DNA of 37,746 bases from Planctomycetota bacterium (GCA_021414025.1 JAIOPG010000003.1:1-37746), one strand, 5' to 3'; numbered from the stretch's first letter, positions 13,399 to 22,322 are shown. The notes: generated from the letters alone by a model not told the origin. Numbers and translations are program-made.

Positions 13399-15654
13399 CT
13401 AGGGAATGATCTGTCCACCGTAGATGCCGGGATAGATCGTCACGGGGGCCTGCGTGGTGTTCACCTTGTAGTCCACCGAGAACTTCGAGTTGCGCAGATA
13501 TTCCGCGAAGGCCTTCATCTGCTCCACCTGGGCGTCGGTCAGCTGCTGCTTTTCCTTCGTGTTCTGCAGGAACGCGGTGTTGGCCAGCCAGCGCTCATAG
13601 CCGGGCTCGTCCAGTTGCATCGGGACGACCAGCTCGGTGGTCCCGCCCGCGCGAATGTTGATCGTCTTCTCCCAGGTCTTGAACCCCGCGCGACTCACCG
13701 CGACCTTGTGCAGCCCGGAGTTCGCGGGCAATGCCGCGAGATTCGGCGTCGGCACGGAGCCGACCACCACGCCATCGATCTCGACGACCGCGGAGAGCTG
13801 TGATGGCTGGACATGCATCGAGTTGCCAGTGAATTCGAAGCGGCCGGCGTCGTTTTTCACGAGCTCGGGCACGGTGAGATCCTGCATGGTGCAGGTGACC
13901 GACAATCCGCCGGTGGCACTCTCGCTCGGAGCGCCCACCTGGTTCTGTCCGCACTTGGCCAGCAGCTGCCGGCACATGCCCGCCGAGACTTGCTTGAAGA
14001 GCGGCCCGGTGAGCGTGAGCTGCGTGTTGAGATTGGGCGTGTTGCGGTAGGTCTCCTCGCCGGCGGCCTCGCCGGAGACGAACATCCTGCCGGTCGCCGC
14101 GTCGAGAATCTTGTAGGTCGCGGTGAGCGTGTAGGTCACGTTCTCCGTCTTGACGCCGAGGCGCTCGTCCTGGAAGTTCTTGACGTTGTTGTCCAGCGAG
14201 GTCAGCGATCCGATCAGCACGTACTGGCAGCCCAGGTTGCCCGCCAACGCCGTGGCCGAGGATTGATCCGAGAGCAGCTTGTCCAGGTCCTCGTAGCGCT
14301 CCGCGCCGCCCTTGAGCACCTCGATCACGTCGCGCGCGGTCTTGGCCTCGCCGGTGGGCGTGCCCTGGGTTCCCTGGTTGGGTCCCGTCGCCGCCAGCTT
14401 GGAGAGGCTGTTGATGACGTCCTCGCGCGAAATGATCCGGAAGCAGGCGCCCTCGAGACGCGCCACCATCAAGTCCTCGAGAATGGAGACCTTGTCGACG
14501 GCGATGTCCTTGCAGCGGTTCGTGATGAAGATCGCGGCGGTGTATGGCGTGGCCGCTGGAGCCGAAGCTCCCCCACTCTGCAGCGTCGGCGTCGCGGCGC
14601 CAGGGGACATGGTCGGCGTCGGAGCGGCCGGGACCATTGAGCCCGCGGCGCGTGATTCACTTTTCATCGACGCACCGCCCGGCGCATTGGCCGGACACGC
14701 CGTCTGGTTGGAGAGCCGGGCCACGCAACCGACGTCGATTCCCAGATCGGATCCGCACACGGTTCCCTTGGAAAACTTCGACTGGACCTCGGTGATGCGG
14801 ATCCATCCGATGCTGACCTCCTCGCGGCCGAGCACTTCGCGCGTGTCGGGATCGACGAGCTCCTTGCCCTGGGCCGAGACCTGCCAGATCTGATCGGCCT
14901 TCACTCCCGTGCCATCGCCGCGGTTGATGGTGGCGACGCCGTCGGTCAGGGCGAGAATCTTCGCCGGAAAAAGCACGTCCATCATGCGGTTGGCGATCTT
15001 TGAGGACATCATGGCGGCCAGATCCACGATGGCCTGCTCGGTCAGGCTCGCGCCCTTCTCGCTGGTGAGGTACTCCGGGTTGCGGACAAAATCGGAGTTG
15101 TCGATGCGAAGGCTGGCGGATTCAAGCAGCTTCCCTGTGTTCGATTCATACATCTTGGCGACGCACATCAGGCTCACGATGCGCTTGGTCGCCTTCTTGC
15201 CGATGCCCTCGAACTCCGCGGTCTGGACATTGTCCTGGAAGTCGGTGATTGAGGCGACCACCATGTAGCGGGCGCCCGCGAGCTTGCCCGCCTTCGCCAC
15301 GTTCGGGTCGCCGGCGTCGGCGTTTCCACTGGCGCCCAGGTCCTGCTCCTTGATCAGATCGCCCAGGTCGCTCCGCGCCACCACGTCAAACTTGCGAGTC
15401 TCCTGGAAGGCCGGGACCAGCTGCGCGTCGAGCGCCTCGGTCACGCGCCCCAGCTCGTTGATCTGCCCGCGATCGGTCAGCGTGCGCGTGGTTGCCGCCG
15501 TGACTTTCACGGCGCCGACCGCCAGGGAAAGCTTCCCGCCCGCCGGCGTTGCGGATTCCGCGGGAACCTGCGCCCGGGCCGCCGCGCCACAGAGCAAAAC
15601 GCAGGAAAAAACCAGCTTGAAGAACGCGGAACCCGCGGCGCGTGAATTGATCAT
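13399..15654 (-). CDS. secreted protein with two CsgG-like domains and a PEGA domain
   Basis: A 751-residue exported protein. A signal peptide (about 1-28) ends ARAQ. Domain 1 (about 40-235) is CsgG-like: VTEALDAQLVPAFQETRKFD, VARSDLGDLIKEQ, AGARYMVVASITDFQDN. It is followed by a small beta domain resembling the FlgT C-terminus (about 235-300: RGDGTGVKADQIWQVS, GWIRITEV). After a Pro/Ala/Thr linker (320-370) comes a second CsgG-like unit (370-570: MVARLEGACFRIISREDVIN, LGCQYVLIGSLTSLDNN). A PEGA-like domain follows at about 620-685 (VVEIDGVVVGSVPTPNLAAL, HKVAVSRAGFKTWEKTI). GAAAR is not a lipobox, so it is probably soluble or assembled in the envelope. GAAAGGG lies about 10 bases before ATG 15654. 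It is first in the cluster and ends 31 bases before the COG3014-type start. Confidence 0.85.
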   Translation of the reverse strand: MINSRAAGSAFFKLVFSCVLLCGAAARAQVPAESATPAGGKLSLAVGAVKVTAATTRTLTDRGQINELGRVTEALDAQLVPAFQETRKFDVVARSDLGDLIKEQDLGASGNADAGDPNVAKAGKLAGARYMVVASITDFQDNVQTAEFEGIGKKATKRIVSLMCVAKMYESNTGKLLESASLRIDNSDFVRNPEYLTSEKGASLTEQAIVDLAAMMSSKIANRMMDVLFPAKILALTDGVATINRGDGTGVKADQIWQVSAQGKELVDPDTREVLGREEVSIGWIRITEVQSKFSKGTVCGSDLGIDVGCVARLSNQTACPANAPGGASMKSESRAAGSMVPAAPTPTMSPGAATPTLQSGGASAPAATPYTAAIFITNRCKDIAVDKVSILEDLMVARLEGACFRIISREDVINSLSKLAATGPNQGTQGTPTGEAKTARDVIEVLKGGAERYEDLDKLLSDQSSATALAGNLGCQYVLIGSLTSLDNNVKNFQDERLGVKTENVTYTLTATYKILDAATGRMFVSGEAAGEETYRNTPNLNTQLTLTGPLFKQVSAGMCRQLLAKCGQNQVGAPSESATGGLSVTCTMQDLTVPELVKNDAGRFEFTGNSMHVQPSQLSAVVEIDGVVVGSVPTPNLAALPANSGLHKVAVSRAGFKTWEKTINIRAGGTTELVVPMQLDEPGYERWLANTAFLQNTKEKQQLTDAQVEQMKAFAEYLRNSKFSVDYKVNTTQAPVTIYPGIYGGQIIP

Positions 15655-15704
15655 GAGCAAAACCCTTTCAGACAAAAGGCTACCACAAAGCTTCGAAAGC
15701 CGAA

Positions 15705-15710
15705 GTTATA
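15705..15710 (-). promoter_or_regulatory. candidate -10 element for the LpoB-like cluster
   Basis: Read on the minus strand these bases are TATAAC, 50 bases before the start at 15654, with a weak TTCATA 17 bases further upstream. It lies in the only sizeable divergent intergenic region (15655-15836) before the five-gene run. Sigma factors of this group are poorly known, so this is a suggestion only. Confidence 0.25.
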
Positions 15711-15836
15711 AGACCCCGGCGATGAGATATGAATTAGCATTTTTTAAAATTCGCTTCGATCCTGAAAAAACCGGGCTACTTTGAGATACAGAGTCCGTGA
15801 CCCCCGGTTCGTTGCGCTTGTTTTTGAAAAGGATTT

Positions 15837-17999
15837 ATGCGCCATACCCGAAATCATGCCGCCGCCTGTCTTGTGTTTTTCCCGGCGTGGATTTCGTCTT
15901 TTGCACTCGCCGGCGGCGGCGAATCGTTCGGCGACATTCCAATGATCTGGTCCGATGTTGCGGTGGGAGCCATGTCCGGCGCGCAGCACGGCATGCCGCA
16001 GGAGGAGCGCCTCGCCTGGTATTCGCTCGTGCAAGCGCCCGAGGCCTCGTGGCTCCGCCTGGAATTCGGCGAAGGCTCGACCCTGGCCCGGGCGATGAGC
16101 GGCGCCCAGACCGACAGCTACATCCGCATCACCAGCCTGCTCGACGGCGCGGAGCAGATCCTCACCGCCGAAAGCCTTGAGCAGTGGCACAACACCAGCG
16201 CCTACTTCAACGGCGACGCCGTCATTGTCGAGTTGATCACGGGCAAGGGCGACGCCCTGAGCCAGATTTCCATCGCCACCGCGCAGGTGGGCGAGGAACC
16301 CGTCGTCATCATGAAATCGCAGTGCGGCGGCGTCGACGACCGGATCGCCTCGACCGATCCCCGCGTCTGCCGGATCACCTCGGTGGGCTGCACGGGCTGG
16401 ATGATCAACGACGCGAACCACATGTTCCTCTCGGCAGGCCACTGCCCCGCCGATCCCGGATTCTCCGTGGCGCAGTTTCATGTTCCGCTTTCGCTGGGCA
16501 ACGGCTCGGTCGTGAATCCGCCGCCGGAGGACCAGTACGCCATTGACGCGTCGAGCATCCAGTACGCCAACGGCGGCATCGGCAACGACTGGTGTTACTT
16601 CGGTGTGTTTCCGAATTCGAACACCGGTCTGACCCCCTTTCAAAAGCAGCAGGCCTCCTTCATCTGCGCGGCCCCGCCCCCCGTCGCCGACGTCACGCTG
16701 CGCATCACGGGCTTCGGCCTCGACATCGGCAACGCGAGTCAGACCAACCAGACCAGCACCGGCCCCTTCACCAACAACCCCGGCACGACGCTGCAGTACG
16801 CGGTCGACACGATGGGCGGCAACTCCGGATCGCCGGTGATCGTCGAGGGCCAGGGCGTGGCGATCGGCATCCACACGCACGCGGGGTGCTCCTTCGGCGG
16901 CGGCGCCAACAACGGCACCAGCTACAGCCGCGCCGGACTGCAGGCCGCGCTCGCCAGCCCGAAGGGCGTGTGCAAGGCGATGGGCTTCGACTTTCCCAAT
17001 GGCCTCCCCGTGAATCTGAACAGCGCCGGCGGCGAGGAGATCCTGGTGACCTTCACCTCGCCCTCGGGAGCCTCAGCGCCGGCAGCCCCCAAGATGATGT
17101 GGAAGTACGAGGGCGACGCGGCTTCCTCGACGATCAACGGCGTCCTGGTCTCGGGCACCACCTACAGTTTCACCACCCCCGGCTTCAACTGCGGCTCGCG
17201 CGTTCTCTACGGCTTCTCGGCGCGGATGGGCGCGTCCGGCGGCATGGGCACCTGGCCCGCGGCGATGCCGCAGCAGTGGCTCTCCGCGGACACCTCCTCC
17301 ATCAATCTGGTCATGTGGGCGGACAATTTTGAGTCCAACCTCTCCTGGACGGCTGACGCGTCGGGCGCCACCTCCGGTCTCTGGACTCGCGCCGCCCCCA
17401 ACGGCGGCGGATTCCACGGCGATCCGCTGATCGACGCGGATGGCAGCGGCGAGTGCTTCGTCACTGGCAACATCGAGGGCAACAGCGTGGCGGATGGCAG
17501 CGTGACCCTGACCAGCCCGGCGCTGGACGCCTCCACGGCGCTCAACGCCCATCTGAGCTACTCCTTCTGGTTCGACAACACCACCGGCGCGAATCCGAAC
17601 CAGGGCTCCATGGTGATCGAGATCTCCGAGGATGATGGCCAGAACTGGGCCAATGTCGAGACGGTCTCGCCCGCGGACACCGGCGTGGGATGGGTGCACC
17701 GCCTGCTCCATGTCAGCGACTTCGTCAATCCCTCATCCACGCTGCGACTCCGCTTCACGGCGACCAACACCGATCCCGACTGCGTTGTGGAAGCCGGCGT
17801 CGACGGCGTGCGTCTGCTCGCCGAGGGCGGCCTGGGATGGTGCGGCTTGCAGGGCGATTTCAACAATGATGGCGTGGTGGACTCCGGCGACCTCGGCATT
17901 CTTCTCCTGCAATACGAGATCGGCGGCCTGACCGACCTGGACGGCGACGGCACCACGGATTCCGCCGACGTCGGCCTGCTGCTGCTGATGTTCTCCTGA
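15837..17999 (+). CDS. secreted trypsin-like serine protease with C-terminal dockerin-like repeats
   Basis: A 720-residue exported enzyme. A signal peptide ends around FALAGG. The chymotrypsin-fold triad can be read as His202 in LSAGHC, Asp251 in GNDWCYFGV and Ser330 in GGNSGSPVI, with Cys pairs nearby that suggest disulfides. Residues about 395-660 hold beta-rich modules, including a region after WADNFESNLSWTADASG that resembles MAM/jelly-roll-like accessory domains. The last 50 residues contain two EF-hand-type repeats, GDFNNDGVVDSGDLG and LDGDGTTDSADVG, the dockerin-like ending frequent in planctomycete secretomes. Start ATG 15837 has AAAGG seven bases upstream. Substrates are unknown. It is divergent from the LpoB-like cluster; NagZ follows 42 bases later in the same direction. 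Confidence 0.9.
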   Translation: MRHTRNHAAACLVFFPAWISSFALAGGGESFGDIPMIWSDVAVGAMSGAQHGMPQEERLAWYSLVQAPEASWLRLEFGEGSTLARAMSGAQTDSYIRITSLLDGAEQILTAESLEQWHNTSAYFNGDAVIVELITGKGDALSQISIATAQVGEEPVVIMKSQCGGVDDRIASTDPRVCRITSVGCTGWMINDANHMFLSAGHCPADPGFSVAQFHVPLSLGNGSVVNPPPEDQYAIDASSIQYANGGIGNDWCYFGVFPNSNTGLTPFQKQQASFICAAPPPVADVTLRITGFGLDIGNASQTNQTSTGPFTNNPGTTLQYAVDTMGGNSGSPVIVEGQGVAIGIHTHAGCSFGGGANNGTSYSRAGLQAALASPKGVCKAMGFDFPNGLPVNLNSAGGEEILVTFTSPSGASAPAAPKMMWKYEGDAASSTINGVLVSGTTYSFTTPGFNCGSRVLYGFSARMGASGGMGTWPAAMPQQWLSADTSSINLVMWADNFESNLSWTADASGATSGLWTRAAPNGGGFHGDPLIDADGSGECFVTGNIEGNSVADGSVTLTSPALDASTALNAHLSYSFWFDNTTGANPNQGSMVIEISEDDGQNWANVETVSPADTGVGWVHRLLHVSDFVNPSSTLRLRFTATNTDPDCVVEAGVDGVRLLAEGGLGWCGLQGDFNNDGVVDSGDLGILLLQYEIGGLTDLDGDGTTDSADVGLLLLMFS

Positions 18000-18041
18000 T
18001 CCCTGCGCCACCGCGTGAGGCGCATCAACTACGATTCGTCG

Positions 18042-19073
18042 ATGCATGACGCGCCGCGGCATTCGACCCCTCTCGCCTCCGCCAGCGCCCTGGTGTGCAT
18101 CGGCATCGCGGGCACGTCGTTGCGGCCGGAGGAGGCCGCTCTGCTGGCCGGCGGCGTCCGAAGCGTGGTGCTCTTCACCCGCAACTACAGCGACGCGGCG
18201 CAACTCGCCCATCTGTGCATGACGATCCGCGAGGCGGCGGGTCGAAGCGTTCTGATCTGCGTCGACCAGGAAGGTGGCCGCGTACAGCGCTTCCGCGGCG
18301 CGCCATTTCCCGACCAGGCCGAGGCGCGGGCGCTGGGCGCGCTCGGGGCCGAGGCGGTGGCGCTGGCAAGCGCGGACACCGCGACGGCGCTTCGGACCTG
18401 CGGCATCAACATGAACCTGGCGCCTGTGCTCGATGTCGACAGCAATCCGAACAATCCCGTGATCGGCAACCGCTCCTTCGGCCGCGATCCCGCCATCGTG
18501 GCGGAGCTCGGCGCCGCCTGCGTCAGGGCGATGCAGCGCTGCGGCGTGGCCGCGTGCGGCAAGCATTTTCCGGGCCACGGCGACACCGATGTGGACAGCC
18601 ACCTGGCCCTGCCGAGCCTGGCGCACGCGCTACCGCGCCTGGAGCAGCTCGAGCTGGTTCCCTTTCGCGCCGCCATCGCGGCAAAGGTCGCCGCGATCAT
18701 GACGGCGCACGTCGTCCTCGAGGCGATCGATCCCGGCGTGCCCGCGACGCTCAGCGCCACGGTGATCGAGGGGATGCTGCGCAAGACTTTGGGCTATGAC
18801 GGCTTGATTTTGACGGACGACTTCGACATGAAGGCCATCGCCGACCGCTTCGAGAGCGGCGCGGCGGCGGTGCGCTCCATCGAGGCGGGCTGCGATCTGG
18901 TGCTGGCGTGCCGTGACATCGCCACACAGCGCCGCGTCATCGAGGCGCTGAGCGACGCGATCGCCGATGGCCGATTGCCGAAGGAGCGTGTCGCGCGGTC
19001 CCACCGGCGCCTGGAGCAGGTGCTGGGTGCCTACCCCTCGCTCGCTCCCGACGCCGCGGCACGAACCGCCTGA
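18042..19073 (+). CDS. nagZ: beta-N-acetylhexosaminidase, NagZ-like (GH3)
   Basis: A 343-residue GH3 glycosidase expected to remove GlcNAc from GlcNAc-anhydroMurNAc muropeptides during wall recycling. Visible motifs are CVDQEGGRVQRF near residue 73, NMNLAPVLDVDSNPNNPVIG near 123, KHFPGHGDTDVDSH (174-187) with the Asp185-x-His187 acid/base dyad, and LTDDFDMKAI with nucleophile Asp259. No signal peptide is evident, consistent with cytoplasmic NagZ. ATG 18042 (MHDAPRH) is preferred over GTG 18015. The gene may be co-transcribed with the protease upstream. It converges with the aguB-aguA-thrE operon; a small hairpin with arms 19088-19093 and 19104-19109 lies between them without a T-run. Confidence 0.92.
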   Translation: MHDAPRHSTPLASASALVCIGIAGTSLRPEEAALLAGGVRSVVLFTRNYSDAAQLAHLCMTIREAAGRSVLICVDQEGGRVQRFRGAPFPDQAEARALGALGAEAVALASADTATALRTCGINMNLAPVLDVDSNPNNPVIGNRSFGRDPAIVAELGAACVRAMQRCGVAACGKHFPGHGDTDVDSHLALPSLAHALPRLEQLELVPFRAAIAAKVAAIMTAHVVLEAIDPGVPATLSATVIEGMLRKTLGYDGLILTDDFDMKAIADRFESGAAAVRSIEAGCDLVLACRDIATQRRVIEALSDAIADGRLPKERVARSHRRLEQVLGAYPSLAPDAAARTA

Positions 19074-19112
19074 ACCAACGCGCGGCCGATCGCAACGAAA
19101 TCCGCGATCACC

Positions 19113-20360
19113 TCACGCCGTGCGCCGCGGCGGCACGAAGACGTTTGCGGCGAGGAGCCCGGCCACCAGCGAGCCGGCGACGACCAGCGCCGCGATCGCC
19201 CAGTCCGCTCCGCTGGCCGCGTCATTTTGAAAGAGCGAAGTCGCGCCGCGCATGCCCAGGGAGCCGGGCACCAGCGGGATCAATCCCGGCGCGCTCACCA
19301 CGATGGCCGACCGCTTGGTGATGTGGCTGAAGATGTTTCCGGCCAGGCCCAGCACGAAGGCGCCAATGCAGACGCCCAGTTGCGGGCCGACCAGCACGGC
19401 GCCGAAGCGCGCCCCGTAGAGCCCCAGAAGCACGGCGCCCAGAATGATCAGGATGTCGCGGATCCGCGCCTGCAGGATCACGATCATCGCCAGCGAGATG
19501 AGTCCGGCCGCGGGAAGGAGCGTCCATGGAAAGAGCGGCTCGCTGACCGCCTGCGCAACGGGCGGCAGATGCTGCAGGATGCGATCGCCGATCGCGATGC
19601 CGAACCCCAGCGCCAACAGCGTCATCGCCGCGCCGACGAACCGGCTTCCGCCGCTGGCCAGGTTGCGGGTGGCGACCTCGGTGAGCGACGTGGTCAGCGT
19701 GTATCCCGGCAGCAGCGCCACCACGCCGGCGATCACCACGATGTTGGTCGCCAGCGGCGGAAAGAGCCAGGCGAGCAGCCACGCCCCCACCACCGAGACG
19801 ATCCCCGCCACGAAGTCCGCCACCGCGGCGCGGTCGCGCCACAAGTTGGAGAGCACCACGAGACAACCGACGAGCGTTCCCAGAATGGCGCCCGCCACGA
19901 CCTCGCGGAAGCCGCCGGTCATGAAACGCGCCGCCGCCCCCGCGGAGAGTCCGTAGGCGAGCATCTGCCAGATTGGGCCGAAGTCGGGCGGCCGCTGGTT
20001 CAGTTCGCGGAAGGCCTGGCTGCCCTGGGCACAGGTCATGTCGCCTTCGAGCACGCGGCGCTGGATCCGGTGCACCTCGTCGCGGCGCCCCAATTGGATC
20101 GAACCGGGATCGACGCGCAGATGGAAGGCGCGCTGCCGGTCGAGCGGGCCGATGGAGATCACGAGGTAGGTGGGCAGGCTGAAGATCTGCGCCGCCAGGC
20201 CGAGGCGGGCGCCGGTCCGCACCATCTCCGCCTCGAGCACGTGGGCGGGCGCCCCGAAATGGTGCAAGCTCTGCGCGCACTCCACCAGGAAGATCTCCGC
20301 GTCCGACTTCCCGTCCACGATCGGCTTGGGAGCCTCGACTTGGATGGCGTCGTGCGTCAT
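19113..20360 (-). CDS. ThrE-family threonine/serine exporter-like membrane protein
   Basis: A 415-residue protein with the full ThrE layout: a soluble N-terminal part (about 10-135, SLHHFGAPAHVLEAEMVRTG, LPTYLVISIG) followed by about ten membrane segments. Conserved ThrE stretches include VALLPGYTLTTSLTEVATRN and APGLIPLVPGSLGMRG. Known ThrE exports Thr and Ser by proton exchange. ATG 20360 overlaps the aguA stop codon by four bases (ATGA), indicating translational coupling; an upstream in-frame start at 20384 is less likely. The placement directly after the agmatine-to-putrescine genes raises the possibility of another substrate, such as a polyamine-related compound or amino acid; that is inference. 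Confidence 0.88.
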   Translation of the reverse strand: MTHDAIQVEAPKPIVDGKSDAEIFLVECAQSLHHFGAPAHVLEAEMVRTGARLGLAAQIFSLPTYLVISIGPLDRQRAFHLRVDPGSIQLGRRDEVHRIQRRVLEGDMTCAQGSQAFRELNQRPPDFGPIWQMLAYGLSAGAAARFMTGGFREVVAGAILGTLVGCLVVLSNLWRDRAAVADFVAGIVSVVGAWLLAWLFPPLATNIVVIAGVVALLPGYTLTTSLTEVATRNLASGGSRFVGAAMTLLALGFGIAIGDRILQHLPPVAQAVSEPLFPWTLLPAAGLISLAMIVILQARIRDILIILGAVLLGLYGARFGAVLVGPQLGVCIGAFVLGLAGNIFSHITKRSAIVVSAPGLIPLVPGSLGMRGATSLFQNDAASGADWAIAALVVAGSLVAGLLAANVFVPPRRTA

Positions 20361-21382
20361 GACTTCGCTTGCGGCTGCTGGCAACTCAGGCAGTGCAGGC
20401 TTCCGAGTCCGACCACGAGCGAGCGGGCCATCACGGGCTGGGCGCGGAATCCGGTCGCGTTCTCCAGCATGCGGCAGGCGACGTCGTCGCTGGGACCGCC
20501 GAAGGCCGGCACGAAGATCACGCCATTGGCGAAGAGGAAGTTGGCGTGGCTCGCCGGCAGCATGCGCCGCCCGCCGGGGCCGAAGCGATCCGCCGGAAAA
20601 TCGTAGTGCAGGGGCTGCGGCGCCGGGATCTCCAGCAGCTCGAAGCGCTGGCGCTGCTCGTCGCGGGCGAGCTCCAGCGCCTTCCAGTTCGCCTCGAGCA
20701 TGGCGTGGTCGGGATGGCCGGCTTCAGTGCGCACCGCAGCGATCGCGTCGCGGCGGACGAAGCGCGTGACATCGTCCACGTGGCCGTCGGTGTCATCGCC
20801 CTCGATGCCGCCGGGCAGCCAGACGATGTTGGTGACGCCCAGGGCGTCGCGCAGTTGCTGCTCGATGTCCGCGGTCTTGCTCCCCGGATTGCGGTTCTGA
20901 TTCTCGAGGCATTGCCGCGTGGTCAGCAGGGTGCCGGCGCCGTTGCTGTCGATGCTGCCGCCCTCCAGGACGAAGGGATGGCGCCACATCGGCAGGCCCA
21001 GCTCGCGCTGCATCGCGTCGGGCACGGCGTCGTCGAGCGATCGCGTCTCGTACTTGCCGCCCCATCCGTTGAAGACAAAGGAATGGGCGGCGACCCGCCC
21101 GACCTTGTCCTTCACGAAGACCGGGCCGAAGTCGCGGATCCAGGAATCGTTGGTCTTGATCCCAAGCTCGTCGGTCGTGCGGACGCGCACCACCTTCTCC
21201 ATGGCTGACTTCCACGCTTCCCACTCCGCCTGCGCCTGATCAAGACAGCCTGGCCAAGTCTCCTCGTTGTGGGGACGGACAAGCCAGACTGCTTCAAGGG
21301 GCGACCACTCCGCGGGCATTGTGAAACCCTGGCTGGCCGCGGAGCGCTCCGGATCGACCGGAGGAGCCGGCGCCGGATTCAT
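20357..21382 (-). CDS. aguA: agmatine deiminase
   Basis: Predicted to convert agmatine to N-carbamoylputrescine and ammonia (PAD/guanidino-modifying fold). At 341 residues it has normal length. Conserved stretches are PHNEETWPG, NDSWIRDFGPVFV, VLEGGSIDSNGAGTLLTT, GDDTDGHVDDVTRFV and PASHANFLFANG; the catalytic Cys is Cys331 in GSLHCLSCQQP near the C-terminus. Family members usually read HCIT in this place, so HCLS is a mild variant. ATG 21382 overlaps the aguB stop by four bases, and its own stop overlaps thrE, so the three genes form a tightly coupled operon. No arginine decarboxylase is nearby, so agmatine would come from elsewhere in the genome or from outside. Confidence 0.94.
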   Translation of the reverse strand: MNPAPAPPVDPERSAASQGFTMPAEWSPLEAVWLVRPHNEETWPGCLDQAQAEWEAWKSAMEKVVRVRTTDELGIKTNDSWIRDFGPVFVKDKVGRVAAHSFVFNGWGGKYETRSLDDAVPDAMQRELGLPMWRHPFVLEGGSIDSNGAGTLLTTRQCLENQNRNPGSKTADIEQQLRDALGVTNIVWLPGGIEGDDTDGHVDDVTRFVRRDAIAAVRTEAGHPDHAMLEANWKALELARDEQRQRFELLEIPAPQPLHYDFPADRFGPGGRRMLPASHANFLFANGVIFVPAFGGPSDDVACRMLENATGFRAQPVMARSLVVGLGSLHCLSCQQPQAKS

Positions 21383-22263
21383 GAGTCGCCACCGTCAAGG
21401 AATCGCTGCGTCAATCCTGCGTAGGCGTCCACGCGCCGGTCGCGCAGGAAGGGCCAGCCGCGGCGGAGCTCCTCGATGCGACCGAGATCGCACTCGCCGA
21501 TGAGCACCTCCTCCTTGTCCTCGCTGCCTTCGCAGAGAACCTCGCCGCCCGGATCGATCAGCAGGCTTCCGCCCCAGAATTTCAGGTCGTCCTCGGTGCC
21601 CACACGGTTCACCGCGGCGACGAAGACGCCATTGGCGATCGCGTGGGAGCGATGCATCAGCTTCCACGCCTCCTTCTGCTGCTTGGCGTCGCCGGGCGTT
21701 TCGCCATGCCACCATCCGATCGCGGTGGGATAGAAAATGATTTCCGCGCCCTTGAGCGCAGTCAGCCGCGCCGCCTCGGGATACCACTGATCCCAGCAGA
21801 CCAGCATGCCGATGGACGCGTCGCGGCCGCGGACCGCCTGCCATCCCAGGTCGCCCGGCGTGAAGTAGAACTTCTCGAAGAAGCGCGGATCCTCCGGAAT
21901 GTGCATCTTGCGGTACTTCCCCAGGATGTTGCCCGTGGGGTCCAGAAGCACCGCGGTGTTGTGATAGAGACCCGGCGCGCGGCGCTCGTAGAGGGAACCC
22001 ACGATCTCCACCTGCAGTTCCTTGGCGAGCCGCCCCAGGAATCCTGTGGTCGGGCCGGGGATCGGCTCGGCCAGGTCCATGCGCGACGCGTCCTCGACCT
22101 GGCAGAAATAGGGCCCGGCGAAGAGTTCCTGCGTGCAGATGATCCTGGCGCCGCGCTCCTTCGCCTCGCGCGCCATCCGCTCGACGCGCTTGAGGACCGA
22201 GTCGCGGGGCTCGCTCGGCGGCGCCGCGTGCTGCAACAGGGCGATGGGGATCTTTCGTGGCAT
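21379..22263 (-). CDS. aguB: N-carbamoylputrescine amidase
   Basis: Predicted to hydrolyse N-carbamoylputrescine to putrescine, CO2 and ammonia (nitrilase superfamily). The 294-residue product shows the Glu-Lys-Cys triad: Glu46 in CTQELFAGPYFC, Lys119 in GKYRKMHIPEDP and Cys156 in LVCWDQWYPEAARL. IGWWHGE and HRSHAIANGVFVAAVNRVG are typical of AguB. ATG 22263 is selected because an AAGGAG (plus 22268-22273) lies just upstream; the frame itself is open to 22308. It is the first gene of the aguB-aguA-thrE operon. Confidence 0.94.
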   Translation of the reverse strand: MPRKIPIALLQHAAPPSEPRDSVLKRVERMAREAKERGARIICTQELFAGPYFCQVEDASRMDLAEPIPGPTTGFLGRLAKELQVEIVGSLYERRAPGLYHNTAVLLDPTGNILGKYRKMHIPEDPRFFEKFYFTPGDLGWQAVRGRDASIGMLVCWDQWYPEAARLTALKGAEIIFYPTAIGWWHGETPGDAKQQKEAWKLMHRSHAIANGVFVAAVNRVGTEDDLKFWGGSLLIDPGGEVLCEGSEDKEEVLIGECDLGRIEELRRGWPFLRDRRVDAYAGLTQRFLDGGDS

Positions 22264-22322
22264 GTCGCTCCTTGAATGGCCGCGAGTGTAGCCAGCGGGA
22301 CGATTCATCCGATAGGACGGGC

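Noticed and set aside
19088-19109. Terminator between nagZ and the thrE-like gene
   Set aside because: A 6-bp stem with a 10-base loop and no T-run on either strand is too weak to call.
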